Origin: Nocardioides alpinus
GTDB taxonomy: Bacteria > Actinomycetota > Actinomycetes > Propionibacteriales > Nocardioidaceae
Assembly (NCBI RefSeq): GCF_900112035.1
Contig: NZ_FOKC01000004.1
Coordinates: forward strand, 248,001-312,000
Length of the DNA stretch: 64,000 bases
Reading direction: 5' to 3'
In this document: positions 28,060-36,215 of the stretch, in pieces
Layout of the letters: each line of letters opens with the position of its first letter
Numbering within the stretch: the first letter of the stretch is position 1
Position numbers and translations under genes: made by a program
Notes under the pieces: generated by a model
What the model saw: only the letters and a program-made list of their open reading frames with translations
What the model was told of the DNA's origin: nothing
The model's database searches: none

Positions 28060-28879
28060 GAATCTGGCTGAAGCTGAGCTCGACCGGGGTCTCCCGGCCG
28101 AAGATCTCGACGAGCGCCTTGACGCGCTGCGACTCGGCGTTGATCTCGGTGATCGTGGCGTGCAGCGTGGCGAAGGGGCCGTCGACCACCATGACCGAGT
28201 CGGAGACGTCGAAGTCGGCGACCTCGACGGGCTTGCGCGGCGTGGTGGAGGCACCCTTCTCACCGGAAGCGGCGGACTCGGCCTCGGCGAGGGCCACGAC
28301 GGCCGGCGCCAGCATGTCCTCGACCTCGCTCATGCTGAGCGGGACCGGCTGGTGGCTGTGGCCCACGAAGCCGGTGACGGACGGCGTGTGGCGCACGGCC
28401 GACCAGGACTCGTCGGTGAGGTCCATGCGGACCAGGACGTAGCCGGGGAGGACGGTGCGGGTGACCATCTTGCGCTGGCCGTTCTTGATCTCCGCGACCT
28501 CCTCGGTGGGGACCACGATCTCGTGGATGTAGTCCTCCATGTTGAGGGAGATGATGCGGTTCTCGAGGTTGTGCTTGACCCGCTTCTCCATGCCGGAGTA
28601 GGTGTGCACGACGAACCAGTCGCCCGGCTTGGCCCACAGCTCGCGGCGGAAGGCCTCGAGCGGGTCGTTCTCGTCGGGGGTCTCGTCGGCCGACTCCTCG
28701 GCGTCCGAGTCCTCGTCGGCCGACTCCTCTGCGTCCTCGTCCGAGTCGGCGACGGTCACGTCGTCGGTGGCGTCCTCGGTCACGTCCTCGACGGGCTCCG
28801 CGACGGCGTCCTCCGGGGTCGCCTCGTCGAGGGACTCGACCTGGTCGTCGACCTGGTCCACGTCATTGCTGTCCGACAC
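28049..28879 (-). CDS. nusG: Transcription termination/antitermination protein NusG
   Basis: RNA-polymerase-associated factor of 276 residues. The NGN domain begins near residue 85 ([22 protein letters not shown]) and the KOW domain is at the C-terminus ([36 protein letters not shown]). About 80 N-terminal residues form an acidic low-complexity tail that E. coli NusG lacks but actinobacterial NusG often has. It follows secE. Confidence 0.97.
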   Translation of the reverse strand: MSDSNDVDQVDDQVESLDEATPEDAVAEPVEDVTEDATDDVTVADSDEDAEESADEDSDAEESADETPDENDPLEAFRRELWAKPGDWFVVHTYSGMEKRVKHNLENRIISLNMEDYIHEIVVPTEEVAEIKNGQRKMVTRTVLPGYVLVRMDLTDESWSAVRHTPSVTGFVGHSHQPVPLSMSEVEDMLAPAVVALAEAESAASGEKGASTTPRKPVEVADFDVSDSVMVVDGPFATLHATITEINAESQRVKALVEIFGRETPVELSFSQIQKV

Positions 28880-28978
28880 GTCTCACTCCGTACGTCGTTG
28901 CTGGGGTCCGGTCTCGAGGACCGGGGCCGGGTTCACCCGGCGGGGGTCAGTGCGGCGGAGGCACTGCTCCGTCGTCGA

Positions 28979-29236
28979 CTACTGGATGCTGCCGCCGCCG
29001 GTGAAGACCTCGAAGACCAGCTTTCCGAAAGCCAGGTCGAGCACCGTGACGATCGCCATCACTGCGATCACGAAGACCAGCACCACGAAGAAGTAGGTGA
29101 TCAGCTGCTGCTGGGTGGGCCACACCACCTTGCGGAGCTCGGCCACCACCTGACGCAGGAACGTGACGGGGCTGGTGCGCCCACGGTCGTCGCCGCGCGA
29201 GTCGCGCCGGTCCTGAACCGCGTTGCCGTCGGCCAC
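28979..29236 (-). CDS. secE: Preprotein translocase subunit SecE
   Basis: Small single-helix subunit of the Sec translocon, 85 residues. It carries the SecE signature FLRQVVAELRKVVWPTQQQL followed by one membrane helix (TYFFVVLVFVIAVMAIVTVL). The GTG at 29236 has GAAGGTGG upstream; longer frames would run into the tRNA-Trp gene. Confidence 0.95.
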   Translation of the reverse strand: MADGNAVQDRRDSRGDDRGRTSPVTFLRQVVAELRKVVWPTQQQLITYFFVVLVFVIAVMAIVTVLDLAFGKLVFEVFTGGGSIQ

Positions 29237-29275
29237 GTCATCCCACCTTCTCGTCGTTGCTGTGCAGTGTCCTCG

Positions 29276-29348
29276 CAGGGCACGAGGGACTTGAACCCCC
29301 AACCTTCGGTTTTGGAGACCGATGCTCTACCAGTTGAGCTAGTGCCCT
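29276..29348 (-). tRNA. tRNA-Trp (CCA anticodon)
   Basis: A 73-base cloverleaf: acceptor AGGGCAC pairs with GTGCCCT, the D-arm is GCTCAACTGGTAGAGC, the anticodon loop CTCCAAA gives CCA, and the T-arm has GGTTCAAGTCC. The CCA tail is not encoded. It lies directly upstream of secE, as in mycobacteria. Confidence 0.96.
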
Positions 29349-29511
29349 CCGGCGACTCGTCCGCACGCGTCGGCCACGCACCACTGGGGGCATGGCGAAG
29401 CATGTGGCGAAACCACCAATCGAGAAGCATACGGGGATGACCCAGCGCCGTCGAACTGAGGCGGCCCACCGGCGGTCGGAGCCCGACGGGTCGGCCCCTA
29501 CGATGCGTCGC

Positions 29512-30534
29512 ATGGTGGGTGAGCGGCTTCGGGACGTGTCCGTGCTGCCCAAGGCGCACCTGCACCTCCACTTCACCGGCTCGATGCGCCACGGGACGCT
29601 GCTCGAGCTGGCCGAGCGGGACGGCATCGCGCTGCCGGACTCGCTGGTCGAGGACTGGCCGCCCCAGCTCAGCGCGGCCGACGAGAAGGGCTGGTTCCGC
29701 TTCCAGCGCCTCTACGACGTGGCGCGGTCGGTGCTGCGTACGCCGGACGACGTACGACGCCTGGTGCTGGAGGCGGCCGAGGACGACGTCCGAGACGGCG
29801 GTCGCTGGCTGGAGATCCAGGTGGACCCCAGCGGCTACGCGGCCCGTTTCGGCGGCATCACCGAGTTCACCGACCTCGTGCTCGACTGCGTCCGCGACGC
29901 CTCCGAACGCACCGGGCTCGGCATGGCGGTGGTGATCGCGGCCAACCGGACCCGCCACCCCCTCGACGCCCGCACGCTTGCCCGTCTCGCGGCCCAGTAC
30001 GCCGGCCGGGGGGTCGTCGGTTTCGGGCTCTCCAACGACGAGCGGCGCGGTCGCACCGAGGACTTCGCGAGCGCCTTCCGCATCGCCGAGCGGGCCGACC
30101 TGCTCCTGGTCCCCCACGGCGGCGAGCTGCGTGGGCCCGACCACGTCCGCGAGTGCCTCGACGACCTCGGCGCGCAACGGCTCGGGCACGGCGTACGCAG
30201 CGCCGAGGACCCGGCGCTGCTGGACCGCATCGTCGCCGCGGGCGTGGCGCTCGAGGTCTGCCCGGTCTCCAACGTCTCGCTCGGCGTCTACTCCGACCTC
30301 ACCTCGGTGCCGCTCCCCCAGCTCCTGGCCGCCGGCGCGACGGTGGCGCTCGGCGCGGACGACCCGCTGCTGTTCGGGTCCCGCCTGGCCGGCCAGTACG
30401 CCACGATGCGCGCCGCCCACGACCTCGACGACGCGACGCTGGCCCGGTTGGCGCAGATGTCGTTCGACGCGTCCCGGGCGCCGAGCCACGTGGTCGAGGC
30501 CGCGACCCGCGACATCGCCGCCTGGCTGGCCTGA
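29512..30534 (+). CDS. add: Adenosine deaminase family protein
   Basis: Zn-dependent amidohydrolase of 340 residues that deaminates adenosine or a related purine. The metal motif HLHFTGS near residue 19 has Thr where HLHLDGS is usual. Other blocks are HGGELRGPDHV near 202, RLGHGVRS near 222 and ALGADDPLLFGS near 280. A TACGAT hexamer at 29499-29504 lies seven bases before the ATG at 29512, suggesting a leaderless start. The HFTG variant raises some doubt about the exact substrate. Confidence 0.85.
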   Translation: MVGERLRDVSVLPKAHLHLHFTGSMRHGTLLELAERDGIALPDSLVEDWPPQLSAADEKGWFRFQRLYDVARSVLRTPDDVRRLVLEAAEDDVRDGGRWLEIQVDPSGYAARFGGITEFTDLVLDCVRDASERTGLGMAVVIAANRTRHPLDARTLARLAAQYAGRGVVGFGLSNDERRGRTEDFASAFRIAERADLLLVPHGGELRGPDHVRECLDDLGAQRLGHGVRSAEDPALLDRIVAAGVALEVCPVSNVSLGVYSDLTSVPLPQLLAAGATVALGADDPLLFGSRLAGQYATMRAAHDLDDATLARLAQMSFDASRAPSHVVEAATRDIAAWLA

Positions 30535-30604
30535 GCCTCGGGTACCTGAGGACGTCCTGGTGGGTCGACAGGCCGTTCCACCCCCCATCTCGTCCCCAGC
30601 TATC

Positions 30605-30648
30605 CCGTGAGGGCGGGACCCCGTGAGGGCGGGACCCCGTGAGGGCGG
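30605..30648. repeat. Tandem 16-bp repeat, 2.75 copies
   Basis: CCGTGAGGGCGGGACC occurs at 30605-30620 and 30621-30636, with a 12-base partial copy at 30637-30648. The array lies between the converging add and murB genes. It is identical and ungapped, so not CRISPR. Confidence 0.9.
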
Positions 30649-30652
30649 TCGA

Positions 30653-31702
30653 TCAGAGGGTGCAGCCGACCGTCACGGGCTCGTTGACCAGCCGGACGCC
30701 GAACTGATCCTCGACGCCGTCGCGGACCGCGCGGGCGAGGGTGAGGAGCTCCTCGGTGGTGGCGTCACCGCGGTTGGTGAGGGCCAGCGTGTGCTTGGTC
30801 GACAGGCTCACGCGGTCGCCGGCGTCGGGGCTGGTCCAGCCCTTGGCGAAGCCGGCGTGCTCGATCAGCCACGCGGCACTCGACTTCCACGTGCCGTCGG
30901 CCTGCTCCCAGCGCGGCGCGTCCTCGGGGAGCGCGGCGACCTGGTCGGGCGTGAGGAACGGGTTGGTGAAGAACGACCCGGCGCTCCAGGTGTCGTGGTC
31001 GGCGGGGTCGAGGACCATGCCCTTGCCCCGACGCAGGCCGAGGACGGCCGAGCGGACCTCGGCGATCGGCGCCCGCTCGCCCTCGGCCACGCCCAGGCTG
31101 CGGGCCAGCTCGGCGTAGCGCACGGGAGCACCGAGGACGCCCTGGCGGAGCTGGAAGGTGACGTCGAGGACGACGTGGCGTCCGGGGTCGGCCTTGAACC
31201 GACTGGCCCGGTAGCCGAACTGGCACTCGCTCGCGGCGAAGGTGCGTACGCCGTTGAGGTTGCGGTCCCACACCCGGACCCGGGCGATCGTCTGCGAGAC
31301 GTCCTGGCCGTAGGCGCCGACGTTCTGGATCGGGGTCGCGCCGACCGACCCCGGGATCCCGGCGAGGGCCTCCACGCCGATCCAGCGGCGCTCGACGGCG
31401 TGGGCGACCAGGTCGTCCCACGCCTCCCCCGCAGCCACCGTCACGGTGGCGCCGGAGCACGACGGGTCGCCGGAGTCGTCGACGTCGGCCACGATGCCGC
31501 GGGTGGCGACCTCGACGACCCGACCGTCGAAGCCGGCGTCCGCGACGACCAGGTTGGAACCACCGCCGAGCACGAGCACCGGCGTGCCGGAGAGGTCGGC
31601 CTCGGACACGGCCGCGACCAGCTCGGCCTCGGTGGTGGCACGCACCCAGTCGCGGCCGGGGCCGCCGAGGCGCAGCGTGGTGTGGTCGCGCAGGTCAGGC
31701 AC
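30653..31702 (-). CDS. murB: UDP-N-acetylmuramate dehydrogenase
   Basis: FAD enzyme of 349 residues that reduces UDP-GlcNAc-enolpyruvate in peptidoglycan synthesis. It has HTTLRLGGPG at the N-terminus, FAD motifs VLGGGSNLVV near residue 45 and AGIPGSVGATPIQNVGAYG near 116, and catalytic-region AGSFFTNPF near 245. Its start overlaps the hadB-like stop by 8 bp, so it belongs to the had operon. Confidence 0.95.
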   Translation of the reverse strand: MPDLRDHTTLRLGGPGRDWVRATTEAELVAAVSEADLSGTPVLVLGGGSNLVVADAGFDGRVVEVATRGIVADVDDSGDPSCSGATVTVAAGEAWDDLVAHAVERRWIGVEALAGIPGSVGATPIQNVGAYGQDVSQTIARVRVWDRNLNGVRTFAASECQFGYRASRFKADPGRHVVLDVTFQLRQGVLGAPVRYAELARSLGVAEGERAPIAEVRSAVLGLRRGKGMVLDPADHDTWSAGSFFTNPFLTPDQVAALPEDAPRWEQADGTWKSSAAWLIEHAGFAKGWTSPDAGDRVSLSTKHTLALTNRGDATTEELLTLARAVRDGVEDQFGVRLVNEPVTVGCTL

Positions 31703-32099
31703 TGACGGTGGCCTCGCGCACGACGGCCCTGGGCATGCCGAGCACCTTCTTGCCGTCGCACGTGACCTCGAGCGCGAGCGTGACGAGGCCGTCGGCGACC
31801 GACTTCACGGTGCCGCCGACGACGACCTCCGCACCGCCGTCTGCGGGTACGACGACGGGGCTGGTGAACTTCGCTCCGAGGTCGACGACCTCGGCGGAGC
31901 CCGTCCACTCCGCGACGGCGGTGCCGACCAGGGCGAGGGTGTACATGCCGTGGGCGATCACGCCGGGGAGGCCGACGCTGAGGGCGACCTCCTCGTCCTG
32001 GTGGATCGGGTTGTGGTCGCCGCTCGCGTGGGCGTAGGCGACGAGGTCGGCGCGGGTGATCGTGAAGACCCGCTGCGCGAGGACGTCTCCGGGATTCAT
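31695..32099 (-). CDS. MaoC-like (R)-hydratase, HadB-type subunit
   Basis: Hot-dog-fold dehydratase of 134 residues with the hydratase-2 motif (YAHASGDHNPIHQDEEVALSVGLPGVIAHGM), including the catalytic Asp/His pair. It pairs with the 130-residue protein just upstream (4-bp overlap). In mycobacteria the matching genes between rpmG and secE are hadA-hadB, FAS-II (3R)-hydroxyacyl dehydratase subunits. No mycolate genes are visible here, so the acyl substrate is open. Confidence 0.85.
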   Translation of the reverse strand: MNPGDVLAQRVFTITRADLVAYAHASGDHNPIHQDEEVALSVGLPGVIAHGMYTLALVGTAVAEWTGSAEVVDLGAKFTSPVVVPADGGAEVVVGGTVKSVADGLVTLALEVTCDGKKVLGMPRAVVREATVSA

Positions 32100-32488
32100 G
32101 CCGCACCTCCGTGCACGAGCGTGGCCTTGCCCGTGCAGACGACCGCGCCGGAGGCGTCGGTGATCTCGCTGCTCGTGGCGATGATGTCGGCGCCGCCGAT
32201 CTGGCGCAGCCCGGTGACGGTCAGCGTGGCGCTGAGCTCGTCACCGACGGCGATCGGTCGGGCGTAGGCGAAGCGCTGCTCCCCGTGGACGATGCGGTGC
32301 AGGTCGATCGCCTCGGCGTCGAGGAAGGCCTGCATGGCGTCGAAGGCCAGCACGATCGGGAAGGTCGGTGGGACGTCCTCACCGGGGTGGGCGACGGCGG
32401 CCGCGAAGTCGCCGACCCGCTCGGCGGTGACGGTCAGGGGTGCCGGCGCGGGGAACTCGCGCCCCACCAGGGAGGGGTCGACGGGCAT
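32096..32488 (-). CDS. FAS1-like dehydratase, HadA-type subunit
   Basis: Hot-dog-fold protein of 130 residues, MaoC_dehydrat_N type (MPVDPSLVGREF, HGEQRFAYARPIAVGDEL), lacking the full hydratase-2 catalytic motif and therefore probably the substrate-binding partner of the HadB-like protein. TAGGGT lies six bases before the ATG with no ribosome site, so the transcript is probably leaderless. The upstream region is near-duplicated before the amidase gene at 34511. Confidence 0.82.
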   Translation of the reverse strand: MPVDPSLVGREFPAPAPLTVTAERVGDFAAAVAHPGEDVPPTFPIVLAFDAMQAFLDAEAIDLHRIVHGEQRFAYARPIAVGDELSATLTVTGLRQIGGADIIATSSEITDASGAVVCTGKATLVHGGAA

Positions 32489-32546
32489 GTCACGACCCTA
32501 GCCGGGAGCGACGCAGTCGCGCACGGCGTGGGTCGGGAGGTCGAGC
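32486..32546 (-). promoter_or_regulatory. Leaderless promoter module of hadA, duplicated upstream of the amidase
   Basis: The module comprises the start codon, a 12-bp segment containing the -10 (TAGGGT at 32500-32495, six bases before ATG), an unconserved 23-bp spacer, and a 22-bp block at 32525-32546. The amidase promoter has the same layout: the first 16 bp are identical, the spacer is also exactly 23 bp, and the 22-bp block differs at one position. Confidence 0.6.
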
Positions 32547-32611
32547 AGGCTCCGGGAAGCACAGCGACCCGTCCGAGGACTCGGACGGGTCGGATGCGGT
32601 GGAGAAGAGCG

Positions 32612-32782
32612 TCAGCGGGTCTCGCGGTGCGCGGTGTGAGCGCGGCAGCGCGGGCAGAACTTCTTCAGCTCGATCCGGTCGGGATCGTTGCGACGGTTCT
32701 TCTTGGTGATGTAGTTGCGCTCCTTGCACTCCGTGCACGCGAGCGTGATCTTGGGGCGAACGTCAGAGCTCTTGCTGGCCAT
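32612..32782 (-). CDS. rpmG: 50S ribosomal protein L33 (zinc-ribbon form)
   Basis: Small ribosomal protein of 56 residues beginning [20 protein letters not shown] and ending HTAHRETR. It keeps both zinc-binding pairs, CTEC near residues 16-19 and CPRC near 43-46, so it is the zinc-containing (C+) paralogue. It is typically placed just upstream of hadA. Confidence 0.95.
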   Translation of the reverse strand: MASKSSDVRPKITLACTECKERNYITKKNRRNDPDRIELKKFCPRCRAHTAHRETR

Positions 32783-32835
32783 GGGAATCCTTGGGTTGCG
32801 GGGTGGTGCGGTGTGAGGCTGGCTGGTCTTGGTGG

Positions 32836-32909
32836 TAGCGGGGGCGGGACTCGAACCCGCGACACCACGATTATGAGCCGTGTGCTCTAACCACCTGAGC
32901 TACCCCGCC
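32836..32909 (-). tRNA. tRNA-Met (elongator, CAT anticodon)
   Basis: A 74-base cloverleaf: acceptor GGCGGGG pairs with CCCCGCT (one G-U), the D-arm is GCTCAGGTGGTTAGAGC, anticodon stem CACGG/TCGTG carries loop CTCATAA (anticodon CAT), and the T-arm is GCGGGTTCGAGTCCCGC. The first pair is G-U and the sequence lacks initiator-type features, so it is taken as elongator. Confidence 0.93.
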
Positions 32910-32949
32910 GCGGAGGCCGGTTCGCCCCGGGGGGCGAGATCCGATCCAG

Positions 32950-33022
32950 AGCCCCTTTACGGAATCGAACCGTAGACCTTCTCCTTACCATGGAGACGCT
33001 CTGCCGACTGAGCTAAAGGGGC
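32950..33022 (-). tRNA. tRNA-Thr (GGT anticodon)
   Basis: A 73-base cloverleaf: acceptor GCCCCTT pairs with AAGGGGC, the D-arm is GCTCAGTCGGCAGAGC, anticodon stem TCTCC/GGAGA carries loop ATGGTAA (anticodon GGT), and the T-arm is TACGGTTCGATTCCGTA. It lies 40 bp upstream of tRNA-Met in the same orientation. Confidence 0.95.
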
Positions 33023-33104
33023 AACGACGGAGAACGATACACAGCGCCACGATGGATGAGAAATCGGCTCCTGAGGGCCTCCGAGCGGGCCCTCGCAAGG
33101 CCCC

Positions 33105-34511
33105 TCAGACCGCCTGGATCCGGGGCCATCCGACGGCTTCCTCGAGCTCGTAGGCCAGGCCCAGGAGGCGGGCCTCGCGGCCTGCACCGGCGCCCAGCAT
33201 CATCCCCTGCGGCAGCCCCGAAGCAGTGGTTGCGAGGGGGAGCGAGACGGCCGGCTCACCGGTCGCGTTCTGCAGGGGCGTGAAGGCCACCCACTCCATC
33301 AACCGGCCCATGATCTCGTCGTAGTCCTGGTCGGGACACAGGTGCCCGACCAGGGGCGTCTCGGTGGCCAGCGTCGGCGTGAGGGTGACGTCGTACGACG
33401 CCCGGTGGCGGGCCGCGAGCCGCTGCGAGCTGCGGAGGACCGCGATCGAGAACGGCTGCTTGTGCAGGTTGCGGGCGGCGTGCCTGGCCAGCCCGAGGGT
33501 GAGGTTGTCGAGCTTGGTGGGGTCCCAGGTGTCGCCGAAGTCCTTGTGCCCGCGCCGGGAGATGGCCAGCGCGAGGATCGACCAGAAGCGCACGAAGTGG
33601 ACGGGGAAGCTCGCCGGGACCGGGTTGTCGATCTCCTCGACCTGGTGGCCCAGCGACTCCAGCAGTGCGGCCGTCCTCAGTGTCAGCTCACGCACCTCCG
33701 GCGAGCTGTCGCGGCCGATGCCCTGGGTGACGACGGCGATCCGCAGGCGCGCCTTGCTGGGTCGCGTGACGTCGCCGACCGGAGCGAGCAGCGGGTTGCG
33801 CCAGACCTTCTCGGCCTCGCGGTAGAACGCGGCGGTGTCGCGCACGCTGCGGGTCAGCACGCCGTCGGAGACGATGCGCACCGGCATGTCGCGCATCATC
33901 TTGTCCTGCGCCAGCCTGCCGCGGGTGGGCTTGAGCCCGACCAGTCCGTTGACCGCGGCCGGGATCCGGATCGAGCCACCGCCGTCGTTGGCGTGGGCGA
34001 TCGGCACCGCCCCGGCGGCGACCAGTGCCGCCGACCCGGCCGAGGAGGCGCCCGCGTAGTGGTCGGTGCTCCACGGGGACCGGACGGGCCCGAGGCGCAG
34101 GTGGTCGGCAGCGCCGGAGAAGCCGAACTCGGAGAGCTGCGTCTTGCCGAGCGGGATCAGGCCGGTGGCGAGGTACATCCGGGCGAAGTCGCCGTCGGCC
34201 TGCTGCGGTGCGCCGGTAAAGGCGTCGCTGCCGTGCTGGGTCGGCATGCCGGCCACGTCGACGTTGTCCTTGACGAAGGTCGGGACCCCCGCGAACCAGC
34301 CGCCGCGCGGGTGGCGCGCCTCGTCGCGGGCCCGGTCGTACGCGGCGTACGCCACGGCGCCGAGGGCGGCGTCGACCTGCTCGGTGCGGGCGATGGCGGC
34401 GTCGACGACCTCCGGGACCGACACCTCGCCGGCCGCGAGGGCCGCCACCAACCCGGTGGCGTCGAGGTCGGTCAGGGCATCGTCGCCGGTGAAGGCGTGC
34501 ACGCGGGTCAT
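33105..34511 (-). CDS. Amidase (amidase-signature family)
   Basis: Amide hydrolase of 468 residues with a Ser-cisSer-Lys triad: Lys in VPTFVKDNVDVAG near residue 79, YAGASSAGSAALVAAG near 150 and DGGGSIRIPAAVNGLVGLKP near 176. The substrate cannot be told from sequence. It is not clearly GatA, since no gatB or gatC is adjacent. A TAGGGT -10 six bases before the ATG at 34511 indicates a leaderless transcript, in a module shared with hadA. Confidence 0.9.
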   Translation of the reverse strand: MTRVHAFTGDDALTDLDATGLVAALAAGEVSVPEVVDAAIARTEQVDAALGAVAYAAYDRARDEARHPRGGWFAGVPTFVKDNVDVAGMPTQHGSDAFTGAPQQADGDFARMYLATGLIPLGKTQLSEFGFSGAADHLRLGPVRSPWSTDHYAGASSAGSAALVAAGAVPIAHANDGGGSIRIPAAVNGLVGLKPTRGRLAQDKMMRDMPVRIVSDGVLTRSVRDTAAFYREAEKVWRNPLLAPVGDVTRPSKARLRIAVVTQGIGRDSSPEVRELTLRTAALLESLGHQVEEIDNPVPASFPVHFVRFWSILALAISRRGHKDFGDTWDPTKLDNLTLGLARHAARNLHKQPFSIAVLRSSQRLAARHRASYDVTLTPTLATETPLVGHLCPDQDYDEIMGRLMEWVAFTPLQNATGEPAVSLPLATTASGLPQGMMLGAGAGREARLLGLAYELEEAVGWPRIQAV

Positions 34512-34569
34512 GTCACGACCCTAGTGCGGCGCGAGGCACGAGCGCTGGGCGTGGGACGGGAGGTCGAGC
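34509..34569 (-). promoter_or_regulatory. Leaderless promoter module of the amidase, duplicate of the hadA module
   Basis: The 16 bp from the start codon through the -10 (TAGGGT at 34523-34518) are identical to the hadA promoter. A 23-bp unconserved spacer follows, then a 22-bp block at 34548-34569 with one mismatch. Identical spacing suggests duplication or a shared upstream-binding factor. Confidence 0.6.
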
Positions 34570-34622
34570 GGCCCCGCGACCGAGCTCGCGAGGTCGCGAC
34601 GGGTCATGCCGAGACCTGGAGG

Positions 34623-35204
34623 CTAGCCGGCGCAGCCCCGCCGGTGGCACCCCTCGAGGTGGTCGTCGACGAGGCCGATGGCCTCCATCAGGGCGTACAT
34701 CGTGGTCGGCCCGACGTGGGCGAACCCGGCCTTCTTGAGGGCCTGGGAGAGCGCGAGCGACTCGGGCGAGGTCGTGGGCACGTCCGCGGTCGTCACCGGG
34801 GCCGGAGCGGGCTCGGGACGGAACGACCAGATGAACGCCTCGAGCCCGCCCTCGGCCCGGAGTGCGACGGTGGCCCGCGCGTTGGCGATCGCGGCGTCCA
34901 CCTTGCGGCGGTTGCGGACGATGCCGGCGTCGGCCATCAGCCGCTCGACGTCGGAGTCGTCGTACGCCGCCACCGTGTCGGCGTCGAAGTCCGCGAACGC
35001 CGCGCGGAAGTGCGCGCGCTTGTTGAGGATCGTCAGCCAGGAGAGCCCGGACTGGAACGCCTCGAGGGTGAGCCGCTCGAGGTGGGCGGCCTCACCGGCG
35101 ACGCGCATCCCCCACTCGGTGTCGTGGTAGGCGCGGTTGACCGGGTCACCTGCTCCCCAGGGACAGCGGGCCACGCCGTCGTCGCCCACCACTGCTGCAG
35201 CCAC
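34623..35204 (-). CDS. tag: DNA-3-methyladenine glycosylase I
   Basis: Base-excision repair glycosylase of 193 residues that removes 3-methyladenine. It shows RCPWGAGDPVNRAYHDTEWG near residue 13, the helix-hairpin region FQSGLSWLTILNKRAHFR near 50, and the C-terminal zinc-site residues in HLEGCHRRGC. The GTG at 35204 is 3 bp after the pirin stop, so the two genes are co-transcribed. Confidence 0.95.
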   Translation of the reverse strand: MAAAVVGDDGVARCPWGAGDPVNRAYHDTEWGMRVAGEAAHLERLTLEAFQSGLSWLTILNKRAHFRAAFADFDADTVAAYDDSDVERLMADAGIVRNRRKVDAAIANARATVALRAEGGLEAFIWSFRPEPAPAPVTTADVPTTSPESLALSQALKKAGFAHVGPTTMYALMEAIGLVDDHLEGCHRRGCAG

Positions 35205-35207
35205 GCG

Positions 35208-36137
35208 TCAGTGCCTGAGCTTGAGTCGGACGTGGGGCATCTCCGGGGCAGGGATCGAGTCGAGGTCGATGTCCACCACGCCGAAGCGCCCGTCAACCCG
35301 GCGCCCGTCGTGCTCCGCTGTGCGCAGCTGCGACTGCCACTCCTCGCGGAAGCCGACGATCTCCTCGTGGGTGCGTCCGATGAAGTTCCACCACATGACG
35401 ATCGCCTCGCCGAAGGGCGGGCCGCCGAGGACCAGGAGGCGGGACTCCTCGTGCGCCGTGATCGTCAGCGTCCCACGGCCGACCGGGGCGAAGGCGAGGT
35501 CGCTGGGCTTGAGCTCGGTGCCGTCGACGTCGATGACACCGACGTCCAGGAGCACCCCGTGCTCGAAGGACTCGTCGACCTCGATCTCCAGGGTGCGTCC
35601 GGTGGCGAGCATCAGCTCGACGCCGAGGAGCGGGGTGTGGGTGGCCACCGGCGAGCTCGCCCCGAGCAGGGAGCCGAGGAAGACGCGCGCCTCCCACCCG
35701 GGGCCGCGGACCGGCGCCGGCACGAAGTGCTCGAAGCCGGGGCCGGTGTCCCGGCTGTCCTCGGGCAGCGCGATCCAGAGCTGGGCGCCGTGGAGGACGG
35801 AGGTGTCGGAGGTGGAGACCTCGGAGTGGCTGATCCCCCGGCCCGCCGTCATCAGGTTGAGCTCGCCGGGGCGTACGACGGCGTGGTTGCCCGCCGAGTC
35901 GCGGTGCTCGATCTCGCCCTCGAAGAGCCAGCTGGCCGTCTGCAGCCCGGTGTGCGGGTGCGGCGCCACGACCATCCCGCCGGTCTGCTCGACCTCGTCC
36001 GGACCGTAGTGGTCGACGAAGCACCAGGCACCGATCAGGGAGCGGTGACGCTGCGGGAGCGTGCGTCGTACGCGCATGGCCCTGGGGCCACCCAGCGGGA
36101 CCTCGCGCGAGGTGAGCACGTCGATGTGCGTGGTCAT
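35208..36137 (-). CDS. Pirin-family bicupin protein
   Basis: Pirin-type protein of 309 residues with the N-terminal cupin metal site in HPHTGLQTASWLFEGEIEHRDS (near residue 57) and MTAGRGISHSE near 92. Pirins are iron-binding, and some have quercetinase activity; the role here is unknown. It lies directly upstream of tag. Confidence 0.9.
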   Translation of the reverse strand: MTTHIDVLTSREVPLGGPRAMRVRRTLPQRHRSLIGAWCFVDHYGPDEVEQTGGMVVAPHPHTGLQTASWLFEGEIEHRDSAGNHAVVRPGELNLMTAGRGISHSEVSTSDTSVLHGAQLWIALPEDSRDTGPGFEHFVPAPVRGPGWEARVFLGSLLGASSPVATHTPLLGVELMLATGRTLEIEVDESFEHGVLLDVGVIDVDGTELKPSDLAFAPVGRGTLTITAHEESRLLVLGGPPFGEAIVMWWNFIGRTHEEIVGFREEWQSQLRTAEHDGRRVDGRFGVVDIDLDSIPAPEMPHVRLKLRH

Positions 36138-36215
36138 CGCTGCCCACGGTACCGGTCTGCGACCAACGCGTGCGGCCGCTCGCCCCAGAGCCCTACTTTG
36201 GTCGGACGGTGGCCC

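Noticed and set aside
30605..30648. Short direct repeats as a possible CRISPR array
   Set aside because: The copies are adjacent with no spacers, and no cas gene is present.
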